Positions 1-8,643 of a stretch of DNA of 64,000 nucleotides are shown in pieces (positions within the stretch are counted from its first letter, which is position 1; the number at the start of each line of letters is the position of its first letter). A program made the translations under genes and the position numbers. The notes under the pieces were generated by a model. That model made no database searches. It was not told the origin of the DNA and saw only the letters and a list, made by a program, of their open reading frames with translations. Source of the stretch: Aldehydirespirator sp965221185 (GTDB lineage: Bacteria; Actinomycetota; Acidimicrobiia; Acidimicrobiales; Aldehydirespiratoraceae); assembly GCA_965221185.1 (NCBI GenBank), contig OZ244866.1:1984001-2048000 (forward strand), in the 5' to 3' direction.

Positions 1-702
1 GCCGCCCAAGCCCAAGCCGAGGCCGAAGCGGAAGCCGCCGAAGCTGCTGCGGCTGCCGCAACCGCCGCCCAAGCCGAAGCCGAAGCTGCTGCGGCTGCCG
101 AAGCGGAAGCTGCCGAAGCTGCTGCGGCTGCCGAAGCCGCCGCCCAAGCGGAAGCCGAGGCCACCGCCGCCGCGCCCACCACCACGGCGGCACCGACCAC
201 CACCGCGGCACCCACCACCACGGCGGCACCGACCACCACCGCCGCGCCCACCACCACGGCGGCACCGACCACCACCGCGGCACCCACTGTCGAGACCGAT
301 GTCCCGGATCAGGAGATGATCGATCTGCGCACCGGCGCGACGGTCAATCTGCGGGACTTCGTGGACGGCTCGACGCCCCTGATGCTGTGGTTCTGGGCGC
401 CGCATTGACCGATCTGCCGGCGAGATGCATCGTCGGTCGGGCAGTTCGCCCGAGACAATGAAGGCAAGGTCATCGCCATAGGCGTGGGTGGTGCGGACAG
501 TCTGGGCCAGGCCGAGAGCTTCTTGGCCTCCGCTGGCGGTCCTCCCCACATGCTATGGAGCGACTCCTACGTCGCGTGGAACCACTACAACGCCGGCAAC
601 CCCATCCTGATCCTGCTCGACGGCGCGGGCCTGACCGCGGTTGAGAGGGTCAGCGGCTACAACCGGAGCCGCCTCCAGGACGCTCTGGACGGCCTGAGCT
701 AG
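1..702 (+). CDS. Thioredoxin-fold selenoprotein with UPIC active site, 5' end outside window
   Basis: The reading frame enters from the left edge. It encodes an Ala/Glu/Gln-rich stretch (about residues 1-55), then AAPTTT repeats, then a thioredoxin/TlpA-like domain. The active-site segment reads WFWAPH-TGA-PIC. The TGA at 406-408 occupies the place of the first cysteine of a CPxC motif, and translation continues in frame for 97 codons to a TAG at 700-702. The continuation keeps the fold: a strand at KVIAIGV, and NPILILLDG as the cis-proline strand. A hairpin follows the TGA (separate entry). TGA is a normal stop elsewhere in this window (pstA, pstB), so reading it as tryptophan is unlikely. 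I infer selenocysteine giving a UPIC redox site. A cysteine-to-stop mutation or a base error are the alternatives. The repeat-rich N-terminus suggests an exported or surface-tethered protein with a flexible spacer, but the signal region is not visible. Confidence 0.72.
169..287 (+). repeat. Tandem AAPTTT-coding repeat (18-bp units alternating in codon choice)
   Basis: About six tandem 18-bp units encode Ala-Ala-Pro-Thr-Thr-Thr. Neighbouring units alternate between ACC-ACG and ACC-ACC spellings, so the longer DNA period is 36 bp. This is a low-complexity linker between the Ala/Glu-rich segment and the thioredoxin domain. Such repeats commonly vary in copy number. Confidence 0.85.
414..444 (+). 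promoter_or_regulatory. SECIS-like hairpin downstream of the TGA codon
   Basis: Starting 8 nt after the TGA at 406-408, bases 417-423 pair with 430-436 (7 bp, one G-U) around a six-base loop GAUGCA. CUG at 414-416 can pair with CAG at 442-444 across a bulge. Bacterial SECIS elements lie inside the coding region just behind UGA and present a short apical stem-loop. The placement fits, but SelB-binding specificity cannot be judged by eye. Confidence 0.5.
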
Positions 703-721
703 AGGCCGAGCGGCACTAGAG

Positions 722-762
722 AATTCACCTGCCGTTCACCGGCATTCACTTGAGGTTCACGG
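722..762 (+). promoter_or_regulatory. PHO box (four TTCAC direct repeats) upstream of pstS
   Basis: TTCAC occurs at 724, 735, 745 and 756, giving spacings of 11, 10 and 11 bp on one face of the helix. This matches the actinobacterial PHO box, in which PhoP/RegX3-type regulators bind 11-bp direct repeats of the GTTCACC kind. It lies about 100 bp before pstS and should drive the pst operon under phosphate starvation. Confidence 0.8.
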
Positions 763-860
763 CGGCCGAAGCCTTCTGAAACCTTGCCCCCTCTAGGTTG
801 CCGTCCGGCTCGCGAGGCGCGGGCTCTTGCCATGCCATTTCCCAAGGGAGGGATGACTAA

Positions 861-1865
861 GTGCGCAACTCAAGGCGCCGATTGTTCCTGCCGGCGATTC
901 TCGCAACCTTGCCGCTGGTGGCCGCAGCATGCGGCGGCGCCGAGGACGAAGTCTCCATGCCAGCCGACTCGGGCAGCACCGGCTCAGGTATCTCTGGTTC
1001 GGTGAGTATCTCTGGTTCGTCGACCGTTGAGCCGATCTCGATCCGTGTGGCCGAGCTGTTCGAGGACATCGCGCCTGATGTGTCGGTGACCGTGGACGGT
1101 CCCGGCACCGGCGACGGTTTCAAGCTGTTCTGCGCGGGCGGGACCGACATCTCCGACGCCTCCCGCCAGATCAGGGACTCCGAGAAGGAGGCCTGCTTCG
1201 AGGCCGGCATCACCAACATCGTCGAGCTCAAGGTGGGCGTCGACGGCATGGCGGTGATGACCAATGCCAACAACGGCGCGGTCGAGTGCCTGAACTTCGA
1301 GCAGCTCTTCGACCTCATCGGCCCCAACGGCGAGGGCACCCGCACCTGGGCCGACGCCTCCGCGGGCCTGCCCGACGCGCCGCTGAACATCTTCGGACCT
1401 GGCGAGGAGTCCGGCACCTTCGACTCGTTCGTCGAGATCGTGATCGAGGACCTCGCCGACGAGGCCGGCGTGGATGCCACCACCCGCGTCGACTACAAGC
1501 CCTCCGGCGACGACAACGTCATCCTGCAGGGCATCCAGTCCAGCGACACCAGCCTGGGCTGGGTCGGCTTCGCCTTCGCCATCAACGCGTCAGGCGTGAA
1601 GCTGCTCGAGGTCGACGGCGGCGACGGATGCGTCGGGCCCACCCCCGACACCATCGCCTCCAACGAGTACCCGATCAGCCGGGACCTGTGGATCTACGTC
1701 AACTCCGACAAGGCCGCCGCCAACCCCGCTGTGGTCGCCTACGTCGACTTCTACGTCTCCGACGCCCTCAACCAGGCCGTCAGCGAGGTCGGCTACGTCC
1801 CCCTCACCGACGCGTCCCACACCGAGACCGCCGAGCGTTGGCACGGCCGCACCCCTATCAGCTAG
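861..1865 (+). CDS. pstS: Phosphate ABC transporter, phosphate-binding lipoprotein
   Basis: This 334-residue protein is the extracytoplasmic phosphate-binding subunit of the PstSCAB high-affinity transporter. A basic N-terminus, a hydrophobic segment and a cysteine at residue 24 (VAAAC) make a lipoprotein signal, so it should be anchored to the outer face of the membrane. Phosphate-contacting motifs are visible: SGSSTVEP near residue 50, GGTDISDASR near 95 and GEESGTFDSF near 178. The GTG start at 861 follows a GGGAGGG Shine-Dalgarno-like run. It is the first gene after the PHO box and heads a pstSCAB-phoU order, which makes the assignment secure. Confidence 0.95.
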   Translation: MRNSRRRLFLPAILATLPLVAAACGGAEDEVSMPADSGSTGSGISGSVSISGSSTVEPISIRVAELFEDIAPDVSVTVDGPGTGDGFKLFCAGGTDISDASRQIRDSEKEACFEAGITNIVELKVGVDGMAVMTNANNGAVECLNFEQLFDLIGPNGEGTRTWADASAGLPDAPLNIFGPGEESGTFDSFVEIVIEDLADEAGVDATTRVDYKPSGDDNVILQGIQSSDTSLGWVGFAFAINASGVKLLEVDGGDGCVGPTPDTIASNEYPISRDLWIYVNSDKAAANPAVVAYVDFYVSDALNQAVSEVGYVPLTDASHTETAERWHGRTPIS

Positions 1866-1916
1866 AACACCAGTCCGTCACACCCGGATCTGACTCGGGA
1901 AAATCCCTCCACAGCC

Positions 1917-3068
1917 ATGACCGACACGAGCGTCGTACATCCAGAGCTTCTGACCGTTGATCAGCTTCAGATCGCGCCTTCCCGCAGGCACCGAGACGTG
2001 ATCATCCGCTACTGCCTGGTTGCGACGGCGCTCGTGTCGGTTCTGGTGAGCGCACTGATCGTGTGGAGCCTCCTGCGGGAGGCGTGGACCTTCATCACCC
2101 AGGTCGTGTGGGCCGACACGTGGGGCCAGCAGGGATGGTTCCCCCGGCGGGGTCTCTACGACATTCCCACCATCATCGTCCCCTCCTTGATCGTCACCGG
2201 AATCGCCATGGTGGTGGCCGGACCGCTGGGGCTGGGCGCCGCGGTGTACCTGTCGGAGTACGCCAGCCGGAAGGTGCGGTCCTGGCTGAAACCCGCTCTG
2301 GAGATCCTGGCCGGGATCCCGTCGGTCGTGCTGGGCTTCTTCGCGCTCACCTGGATCGCGCCCAACATCGTGGGACGCATAGGCAAGAACTCCTTCCTGG
2401 TGCTGGGCGCGGTGATCCTGCTCGGCTTCGCGGCGATGTCTGCAGGGATCGCCCGGAAAAAGATCAAGCAGTACCGGGAGGGAGTGGCCGATCCCTCGGC
2501 TCGCATCAGCGCAGTGGCGTCAATAGCAGTGCTGGTCGTCGTCTTCGCCCTGGCCGGGGCCTGGACCCTCAATGTCTGGCTGGACTTCACTCCCAACCAC
2601 GCCGGATCGCTGGCCGCGGCCGGCATCGGCGTGGGGATCCTGACGATCCCGCTGGTGGCCTCGATCTCCGAGGACGCCATGGCCGCAGTGCCCGGCTCGC
2701 TGCGCGAGGCATCCGCGGGGCTCGGGGCCCGCAAGATGACCACAGCCACCACGATCGTGCTGCCCGCGGCCATCTCCGGCATCGTGGCCGCGTTCATCGT
2801 GGCCGTCTCCAGGGCCATCGGCGAGACGATGGTGGTCTTCCTGGCCGCCGGCGCAGCCGACGCGGCCCGGTTCACCGACTCCCCCTTCGAGGGTGGCCTG
2901 ACCATGACCGCAGCCATGGCCTCGCTGGCATCGGGCACCGACAGCGTCGTGGGCGAGGGCCTCACATTCCAGAGCCTCTACTTCGTGGGCCTGCTGCTGT
3001 TCCTGATCACCTTGAGCCTCAACATCGTCGCCTCCCGCTTCGTGTCGCAGGTCCGCGAGGCCTATTAG
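1917..3068 (+). CDS. pstC: Phosphate ABC transporter permease PstC
   Basis: This 383-residue integral membrane protein is one of the two permease subunits that form the phosphate channel with PstA. The N-terminal transmembrane helix is followed by a periplasmic region and a BPD_transp_1 domain. The cytoplasmic EAA-type loop that docks on PstB is seen as REASAGLGARKMTTATTIVLP near residues 262-282. The segment around residues 180-235, between the first and second parts of the permease domain, adds one hydrophobic stretch and makes the protein longer than the usual 300-330 residues. It lies 51 bp after pstS and 16 bp before pstA. Confidence 0.93.
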   Translation: MTDTSVVHPELLTVDQLQIAPSRRHRDVIIRYCLVATALVSVLVSALIVWSLLREAWTFITQVVWADTWGQQGWFPRRGLYDIPTIIVPSLIVTGIAMVVAGPLGLGAAVYLSEYASRKVRSWLKPALEILAGIPSVVLGFFALTWIAPNIVGRIGKNSFLVLGAVILLGFAAMSAGIARKKIKQYREGVADPSARISAVASIAVLVVVFALAGAWTLNVWLDFTPNHAGSLAAAGIGVGILTIPLVASISEDAMAAVPGSLREASAGLGARKMTTATTIVLPAAISGIVAAFIVAVSRAIGETMVVFLAAGAADAARFTDSPFEGGLTMTAAMASLASGTDSVVGEGLTFQSLYFVGLLLFLITLSLNIVASRFVSQVREAY

Positions 3069-3084
3069 TGAGACGCAACGAGCA

Positions 3085-4047
3085 ATGATCAGCCGCCTCT
3101 CCGATGACAAGTCCCGGGCCGCCATCGCCGCATCCATCGAGAAGCGCGGGGCGGACACCCGGGGCGTGCTGTTCAAGACAGGGCTGCAGGCGTGCCTGCT
3201 GATCACGCTGGCCCTGCTGGCCGTGCTGCTGATCGTCGTCGCATTGGACAGCACCGACCAGATCGGCACCCGCCTGTGGGAATTCCTCCAGGGCACGCTG
3301 CGCTCCCGGTCCGAGGACGAGAGCCTCGGCATCCACCAGGGCATGTACGGCTCGCTGTGGATCGCCATCATCGTGGCCGTGATGGCCTTCCCCATCGGGA
3401 TCGGCGCCGCCATCTATCTCGAGGAGTATGCACCCAGGAACCGCTTCACCTCGTTCATCGAGGTGAACATCCGCAACCTCGCCGGCGTGCCGTCGGTGGT
3501 GTACGGCCTGCTCGGGCTGGCGTTGCTGCTCAATGGCCAGATCTTCGGCCTCGACCGCCTTACCGGCGGGAGCTCGACGCTGTCGGGCGGGATCACGCTG
3601 GCCATCCTGGTCCTGCCCATTGTGATCATCACTTCCGGCGAGGCCTTCCGGGCGGTGCCTGCCTCGCTGCGGGAGGGCGCTTACGGCGTCGGGGCCACCA
3701 AATGGGAGATGATCCGCACCCAGGTGCTCCCCTACGCCGCGCCGGGCATCCTCACCGGCACGCTGCTGTCGATGGCCAGGGCGGTGGGAGAGGCCGCCCC
3801 GCTGATCCTGGTGGGCGCGATCTCCGGGCGGCTCGGAGACAATCCGGGGCTGTTCGACATCGGCGCTCTCACTGAGCAGTTCACTGCGCTGCCCATAGTC
3901 ATCACGAGCTGGACCGTGCAGTCGGGCCGGGACGGCGGCTTCACCGCGGCCGCAGCCGCAGCCATCGTCGTTCTGCTCGTGTTCGTGCTATTGATGAACT
4001 CCTCCGCGATCTTGCTGCGGAACCGATTCGAGAAGAAGAGAGGCTGA
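3085..4047 (+). CDS. pstA: Phosphate ABC transporter permease PstA
   Basis: This 320-residue permease is the partner of PstC. It has one transmembrane helix near residues 32-54, a periplasmic segment, and then the BPD_transp_1 core with its EAA loop, REGAYGVGATKWEMIRTQVL, near residues 192-211. The C-terminal LLLRNRFEKKRG end is typical of PstA. The ATG at 3085 lies 16 bp after the pstC stop. The gene ends in TGA two bases before the pstB start, so the two are probably translationally coupled. Confidence 0.93.
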   Translation: MISRLSDDKSRAAIAASIEKRGADTRGVLFKTGLQACLLITLALLAVLLIVVALDSTDQIGTRLWEFLQGTLRSRSEDESLGIHQGMYGSLWIAIIVAVMAFPIGIGAAIYLEEYAPRNRFTSFIEVNIRNLAGVPSVVYGLLGLALLLNGQIFGLDRLTGGSSTLSGGITLAILVLPIVIITSGEAFRAVPASLREGAYGVGATKWEMIRTQVLPYAAPGILTGTLLSMARAVGEAAPLILVGAISGRLGDNPGLFDIGALTEQFTALPIVITSWTVQSGRDGGFTAAAAAAIVVLLVFVLLMNSSAILLRNRFEKKRG

Positions 4048-4048
4048 A

Positions 4049-4927
4049 GTGTCTATGACGGACGAAGCGCCCCGCCTGATCGAACGCCCGGTCGCCACCG
4101 CCGGCGAGACGAGCCCGGCACCGGGGATGCCCTCGCTGGCGACCGAGCGAGACGTCGTGTTCCGCTCTCAAGACGTCAACGTCTACTACGGCGCCTTCCG
4201 TGCAGTGCGCGACGTCACCTTCGATGTGCGCAAGAACGAGATCATGGCCCTCATCGGCCCGTCGGGCTGCGGCAAGTCCACCGTGCTGCGCTGCTACAAC
4301 CGGATGAACGACCTCATCAGGGATGCCCGGGTGACCGGATCCATCACGTACCGCGGCACGGACCTCTACAACGAGCGGGTCGATCCCGTGGAGGTGCGGC
4401 GCCGCATCGGCATGGTCTTCCAGAAGCCCAACCCCTTCCCCAAGTCGATCTACGACAATGTCGCCTACGGGCCCCGGGTGGCCGGCCAGAAGAAGGGTCT
4501 CGACGACATCGTGGAGAACTCGCTGCGCAAGGCGGCCCTGTGGGAGGAAGTCAGCGACCGCCTCAAGGACTCCGCCCTCGGGCTCTCGGGCGGCCAGCAG
4601 CAAAGGCTGTGCATCGCCCGGGCCATCGCGGTCGGCCCCGACGTGCTGTTGATGGACGAGCCGTGCTCGGCGCTCGACCCGATCGCCACCGCCCGCATCG
4701 AAGACCTGATGCAGGAGATCAAACAGGACTACACGATCATGATCGTGACCCACAACATGCAGCAGGCCGCCCGGGTGAGCGACACCACCGCGTTCTTCAC
4801 CGCCGACGTCCACTCCGAGAACGACGCCCGCACCGGCATCCTGGTGGAGGTCGACACAACCCAGAGGATCTTCTCCAACCCCTCTGACGAGCGCACGGAG
4901 AACTATGTAACCGGACGGTTCGGGTGA
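4049..4927 (+). CDS. pstB: Phosphate ABC transporter ATP-binding protein PstB
   Basis: This 292-residue ATPase energises PstCA. Walker A is GPSGCGKST near residues 71-79, the ABC signature is LSGGQQQR near 177-184, and Walker B is VLLMDEP near 197-203. The FQKPNPFPKSIYDN Q-loop region is diagnostic for PstB. The N-terminus is about 35 residues longer than in short PstBs and looks disordered. I chose GTG 4049 because AGAGG sits five bases upstream; ATG 4055 in the same frame would only remove two residues. Confidence 0.95.
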   Translation: MSMTDEAPRLIERPVATAGETSPAPGMPSLATERDVVFRSQDVNVYYGAFRAVRDVTFDVRKNEIMALIGPSGCGKSTVLRCYNRMNDLIRDARVTGSITYRGTDLYNERVDPVEVRRRIGMVFQKPNPFPKSIYDNVAYGPRVAGQKKGLDDIVENSLRKAALWEEVSDRLKDSALGLSGGQQQRLCIARAIAVGPDVLLMDEPCSALDPIATARIEDLMQEIKQDYTIMIVTHNMQQAARVSDTTAFFTADVHSENDARTGILVEVDTTQRIFSNPSDERTENYVTGRFG

Positions 4928-4972
4928 GGAGGAGAGCATGACCGCCATGGCTCTTGAACCGAGGACCCCAGC

Positions 4973-5734
4973 ATGACCGAGCAGACCCGCAGATCGTTCC
5001 ACTCCGACATCGATGAGATCAGCGACCTGATCGTGCAGCTCGCGGCCGGCGTCGTCGACGCGGTCGCTCGGGCGACCGAAGCGCTACTGAAGTACAACCT
5101 GGTGGAGGCCCAGCAGATCATCGACGACGACGACGAAATCGATGTAGCCGCCATCGAGGTCGAGGAGAAGTGCCAGAGCCTCCTGGCCCTGCAGCAGCCC
5201 ATGGCCGGTGACCTCCGCCAGATCCTGGCCGCCATGTGGATCACCGGCGAGCTGGAGCGGACCGGCGGGCTGGCCTGCAACATCTGCAAGGGCGCGCGCC
5301 GGATGTTCCCCACCGAACTGCCCCCCAAGCTGCGGGGCCTGATCGCGGAGATGAGCGAGGAGGCGATCCGGCTCATCCGGCTCTCGGTCGACTCGTACTA
5401 CGAACACGACGCCGGCCTCGCCAGCGCCCTCGACGACATCGACGACCGGCTCGACAGCCTCCACCGCACGTTCGTGCGGACGCTTCTGGAGGTCAGCCGC
5501 ACCCACGACCTTGATGTGCAGCCCGCGGTCCAGCTGGCCCTGATCGCCCGCTACTACGAGCGCATCGGCGACCATGCCGTCAACGTCAGCGACCGGGTCC
5601 GCTACATGGTGTCGGGCGTGATGCCGTGGCGGGCCGGGATGTCCCGGCATCGGATCCGCGACGAGCCCCGCACGGAGGAACTGGCCCCCGACCCCACGGA
5701 GATGTCGCCCAACGGCGACGACAGGGTCGACTAG
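4973..5734 (+). CDS. phoU: Phosphate signalling and transport regulator PhoU
   Basis: This 253-residue, mostly helical protein consists of two PhoU repeats, with the acidic metal-binding helices represented by ERTGGLACNICKG and YYERIGDHAVNVSD. PhoU connects PstB to the PhoR/SenX3 kinase and damps the Pho response when phosphate is plentiful. The C-terminal 35 residues are polar and extend beyond the usual family length. It follows pstB by 45 bp and precedes a histidine kinase on the same strand, as expected of a Pst-Pho signalling unit. Confidence 0.93.
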   Translation: MTEQTRRSFHSDIDEISDLIVQLAAGVVDAVARATEALLKYNLVEAQQIIDDDDEIDVAAIEVEEKCQSLLALQQPMAGDLRQILAAMWITGELERTGGLACNICKGARRMFPTELPPKLRGLIAEMSEEAIRLIRLSVDSYYEHDAGLASALDDIDDRLDSLHRTFVRTLLEVSRTHDLDVQPAVQLALIARYYERIGDHAVNVSDRVRYMVSGVMPWRAGMSRHRIRDEPRTEELAPDPTEMSPNGDDRVD

Positions 5735-5795
5735 AGGTAGTGATCCGACGACCCCGCTCATCGGCGTGCATCGGGCCGACTAGAGTCGCTCGCCC

Positions 5796-7013
5796 ATGAC
5801 GACGCTCATCGTCGCAGCGCTGCTGGTGATGGGCGGCGCGATAGCGGGCATCGCACTGGATCGGGCCCGGCTGCGCCGATGGCTTCGGAGCCTGCCATCC
5901 GCAGACCGATCCGACCACGGCGCGAAATTGTCGGCCCGCCGCTTCGTCGAAGCCGCGCAAAGACGCCAGGATCTCGCCGAGGATGGCCGCCTCTCGGCCG
6001 AGACCGAGGCGCAGCGGCTTGACGCGAGCCTGGACGGGCTGCGGTCGGGGCTCGTGCTGTGCGACCGCAGCGGACAGGTGGTAGCCCACAATGCCGCCGC
6101 GGAGGCATTCCTGCAGGCACGCCACGGCGAGGCTCTGGTGAGTCGGGTCATCAAGGACCTGCTCGAGAGGGCGCGGGCCGGCGAGCGGGTGACAACCAAC
6201 GTTGAGCTGCACACCGAGCCCCGCCGGAGCTACGAGGTGGAGGCCCGTCCTGTGGAGCGCCGGGGCGAGACGCTCGGAGCAGTGGCGCTAGTGCGAGACA
6301 TGACTGAGCACCATCGCATCGAGTCAGTGCGGCGGGACTTCGTGGCCAACGTGAGCCACGAGCTGAAGACACCGATCGGCGCCCTGAGCCTGCTGGCGGA
6401 CTCGCTGGCCACCCAACCTGAGCCGGAAGTGGCCGCACGTTTCGCGGGCCGCATGCAGGTGGAGATCCAGCGGGTGGCCAACACCATCGACGACCTGCTG
6501 ACTCTGGCCATGCTGGAGGACGACAGCCGCCGCGGAGACGAGCGGGTCGACATCGACGCCGTCGTGGCCGCGGTCATCGACCGCATCTCGGAGACGGCCG
6601 AGCAGAGGGACGTCAACGTGATCGTCTCCGGCCATGAGGACATCGCGCCGATACGAGGGTCGCGGCTCCATCTCGAGTCGGCCCTGTTCAACCTGCTCGA
6701 CAACGCCGTCAAGTTCAGCGAGCCCGGCGGCCGGGTCGACGTCGGTGTTGAGACCGATCAGCGCACCGTGAAGGTGTCGGTGGCCGACGAGGGGATCGGC
6801 ATCCCGGCCGCGGAGCGGTCTCGCATCTTCGAGCGCTTCTACCGGGTCGACCGGGCCCGGAGCCGCCACACCGGGGGCACCGGGCTGGGGCTTTCCATCG
6901 TGCGCCATGTGGCCCTGAACCATGGCGGAGAGGTGAGCGTCACCTCGCGGGAGGGCTACGGAGCGCGGTTCACCCTCACCCTGCCCTTAGGGACGGTGAC
7001 TGAGGACGTCTAG
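5796..7013 (+). CDS. SenX3/PhoR-like sensor histidine kinase
   Basis: This 405-residue protein has an N-terminal transmembrane helix (residues 3-21), a PAS-like domain (about 75-170), a HisKA domain with the phosphoacceptor in VSHELKTP (His188), and a HATPase domain. The N box is FNLLDNAVKF, the G1 box DEGIGIP, the F box FERFYRVDRARS and the G2 box GTGLGLSIV. There is no large periplasmic sensor, as in SenX3. This suits a kinase that reads phosphate status through PstSCAB-PhoU. The usual regX3/phoP response regulator is not next to it: the following gene is on the opposite strand and unrelated. Confidence 0.9.
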   Translation: MTTLIVAALLVMGGAIAGIALDRARLRRWLRSLPSADRSDHGAKLSARRFVEAAQRRQDLAEDGRLSAETEAQRLDASLDGLRSGLVLCDRSGQVVAHNAAAEAFLQARHGEALVSRVIKDLLERARAGERVTTNVELHTEPRRSYEVEARPVERRGETLGAVALVRDMTEHHRIESVRRDFVANVSHELKTPIGALSLLADSLATQPEPEVAARFAGRMQVEIQRVANTIDDLLTLAMLEDDSRRGDERVDIDAVVAAVIDRISETAEQRDVNVIVSGHEDIAPIRGSRLHLESALFNLLDNAVKFSEPGGRVDVGVETDQRTVKVSVADEGIGIPAAERSRIFERFYRVDRARSRHTGGTGLGLSIVRHVALNHGGEVSVTSREGYGARFTLTLPLGTVTEDV

Positions 7014-7017
7014 AGGG

Positions 7018-7833
7018 CTAGACGCGCCGGCCGCCGGTGCCGTCGGTGTCACCGGCCCCGACCGCGGCCAGCAGCGACTGTCGCTGCCGCTCGAGCCACC
7101 CCAGTAGCACTGCGACAGCCCGGGGGTCGTGTCGTAGATGGTGGCCCGCCCCGCTGATGATCCTCAGATCGGCGCCCGCGTGGGCATCGGCGAGCACCCG
7201 AGCGTCGAACACGGGCACGGTCTCATCGTCGCTGCCGTGCAGTACGAGCAGCGACCGGTTTCCCAGGGACTCGGCCGCGTCGACGGCCCGCACGGACCGG
7301 ATCTCGGCGGCCCACCGATCGAAGCGCTGAGGGAACTCGGGGTCTCGCACGACGCCCACCTCCCGGGCCCACACCAGCAGCTTTCGGGGGTTGCGGGCCC
7401 AGTCCTCGACGTCGGCCGGTGAGGCCACCGCAGCCACGCCCCGCACCCGCTCGTCCTGGCTGGCCACCACCACAGCCAGCGCGCCGCCGGTTCCGAAGCC
7501 GATGAGCCAGATGCCGTCGCAGTTCACCTCCGAGGCCAGGAAGTCGACTGCGCCAGCGAGGTCGCGCCTCCAGCCATCGAGTGAGAAGTCGCCCGTAGAA
7601 CCGGCCACTCCCCTCGACGCGTACGTCAATGCGGCGAAGCCGGTCTCGGCCGCGATCAGATCCGCGAGGGCAGGCATGGTCAGGGTGGAGTTGATGCCGC
7701 CCCCCGGCTCGCTGGGGAAGCCGTGGACGATCACTGCCACGGGCTGCACCGCGGAGTCTTTGCGGGCAGGCCGGGCGAGGTGGGCCGTGAGCACGTTCGA
7801 GTCGACGACGAACCTGCTGTCCATTCGGGCCAC
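7018..7833 (-). CDS. Alpha/beta hydrolase-fold protein with altered nucleophile elbow
   Basis: This 271-residue protein has an alpha/beta hydrolase fold: oxyanion-region HGFPSEPGG near residue 38, a nucleophile elbow near residue 111, a late VLHGSDDETVP strand carrying an acid, and a C-terminal GAGHHLRHDP with the catalytic-type histidine. The elbow reads IGFGTGG, so glycine sits where GxSxG would have serine. It is therefore either a non-canonical hydrolase or a non-catalytic family member. Its substrate is unknown. It runs convergently into the kinase gene with only four bases between stop codons. Confidence 0.75.
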   Translation of the reverse strand: MARMDSRFVVDSNVLTAHLARPARKDSAVQPVAVIVHGFPSEPGGGINSTLTMPALADLIAAETGFAALTYASRGVAGSTGDFSLDGWRRDLAGAVDFLASEVNCDGIWLIGFGTGGALAVVVASQDERVRGVAAVASPADVEDWARNPRKLLVWAREVGVVRDPEFPQRFDRWAAEIRSVRAVDAAESLGNRSLLVLHGSDDETVPVFDARVLADAHAGADLRIISGAGHHLRHDPRAVAVLLGWLERQRQSLLAAVGAGDTDGTGGRRV

Positions 7834-8162
7834 CGTATCTCTGCGAACGCGCAGTGGGGCGAGCCGTCAGGCCCGCCCCACTGATCGAATATTGCCGGAA
7901 ATCCCGGTTGAGCCTTGTGGCAAGCAACGCGCTGAAGCGGCCGCTGATGCCGTGCCAGATGTGACGAGGTCCGGCGACTCGGGTCCGGGGGTGGAGCTGG
8001 CGGGATTTCGCCAGTAGGTCCAGCTTGCCGTAGCTAGCGGCCAGCCACCTCCAAGGTCACAAGACGTTTACCACTCAGTTGGACCACCTCCTCTCTCTTG
8101 GTGGCACCAGTAAATCAGACTCCGACCGGCCGCGCCACGCTTTCAGCGGGCCGGCCTAGCTG
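7834..8162. other. Intergenic region, no supported gene
   Basis: This 329-bp stretch lies upstream of the hydrolase and downstream of a small membrane-protein gene, both on the minus strand. It holds two short inverted repeats: GGGGCG/CGCCCC around 7857-7880, and CTGGCG/CGCCAG at 7997-8014. On the minus strand a strong AGGAGG (complement of 8087-8092) precedes only a very short open stretch that soon meets a stop. It may be a leader or the hydrolase promoter region; nothing further can be supported. Confidence 0.4.
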
Positions 8163-8633
8163 TTACGCGGGCGGCCCGCCGGCGCTGAGGGCGCCGATCT
8201 CGGCCAGATAGGAGAGCTGAGCCTCCAGGATGCAGACCACATCTACCGGGTCAGGCCCGCCCTCCTGCAGCGACCGAGCCACAACGGCGTCGCAGGCGGC
8301 GTCGACGTCGGCCACGGCCATCTCGCCGACGGCCACCGCGGGATCCCCAAGCTCCGCGCCGTGGGAAGTGGCCAGGCCGACCGCGGCGAACCAGTCGAGG
8401 TGCCAGCCCAGCACAACTCGAACGTCGTCGTAGCTGATCCTCGCGGTCACCTCATCAGGCAGGCGGTCGGCCACATAGTCGACCGCGTCGGAGAGCCGGT
8501 ACACCGCCGGAGCGGTCTCCTGCTCCAGCCGGCCGACAGCAAGTCCCACGGCCACGAAGGCAATCGCCACCACGGCGGCAGCGCCTACGGCGGCTATCAG
8601 CCAGATCACTGGATCCCCGGCAGCGGCCGGCAA
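8163..8633 (-). CDS. Hypothetical membrane-anchored protein
   Basis: This protein of up to 156 residues has one N-terminal hydrophobic helix (about residues 9-33), followed by a soluble, Asp/Val/Ala-rich domain with no motif I recognise. The longest reading uses TTG at 8633. A GTG at 8609, eight codons further in and preceded by GGGGA, is an equally good start. It lies 10 bp after the acyl-CoA dehydrogenase stop and may be co-transcribed with it. No function can be assigned. Confidence 0.6.
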   Translation of the reverse strand: MPAAAGDPVIWLIAAVGAAAVVAIAFVAVGLAVGRLEQETAPAVYRLSDAVDYVADRLPDEVTARISYDDVRVVLGWHLDWFAAVGLATSHGAELGDPAVAVGEMAVADVDAACDAVVARSLQEGGPDPVDVVCILEAQLSYLAEIGALSAGGPPA

Positions 8634-8643
8634 GCGGCTGCCT

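Noticed and set aside
8072..8092. Strong AGGAGG on the minus strand as start of a small gene
   Set aside because: Every nearby start codon runs into a stop within about 17 codons, so no protein can be supported.
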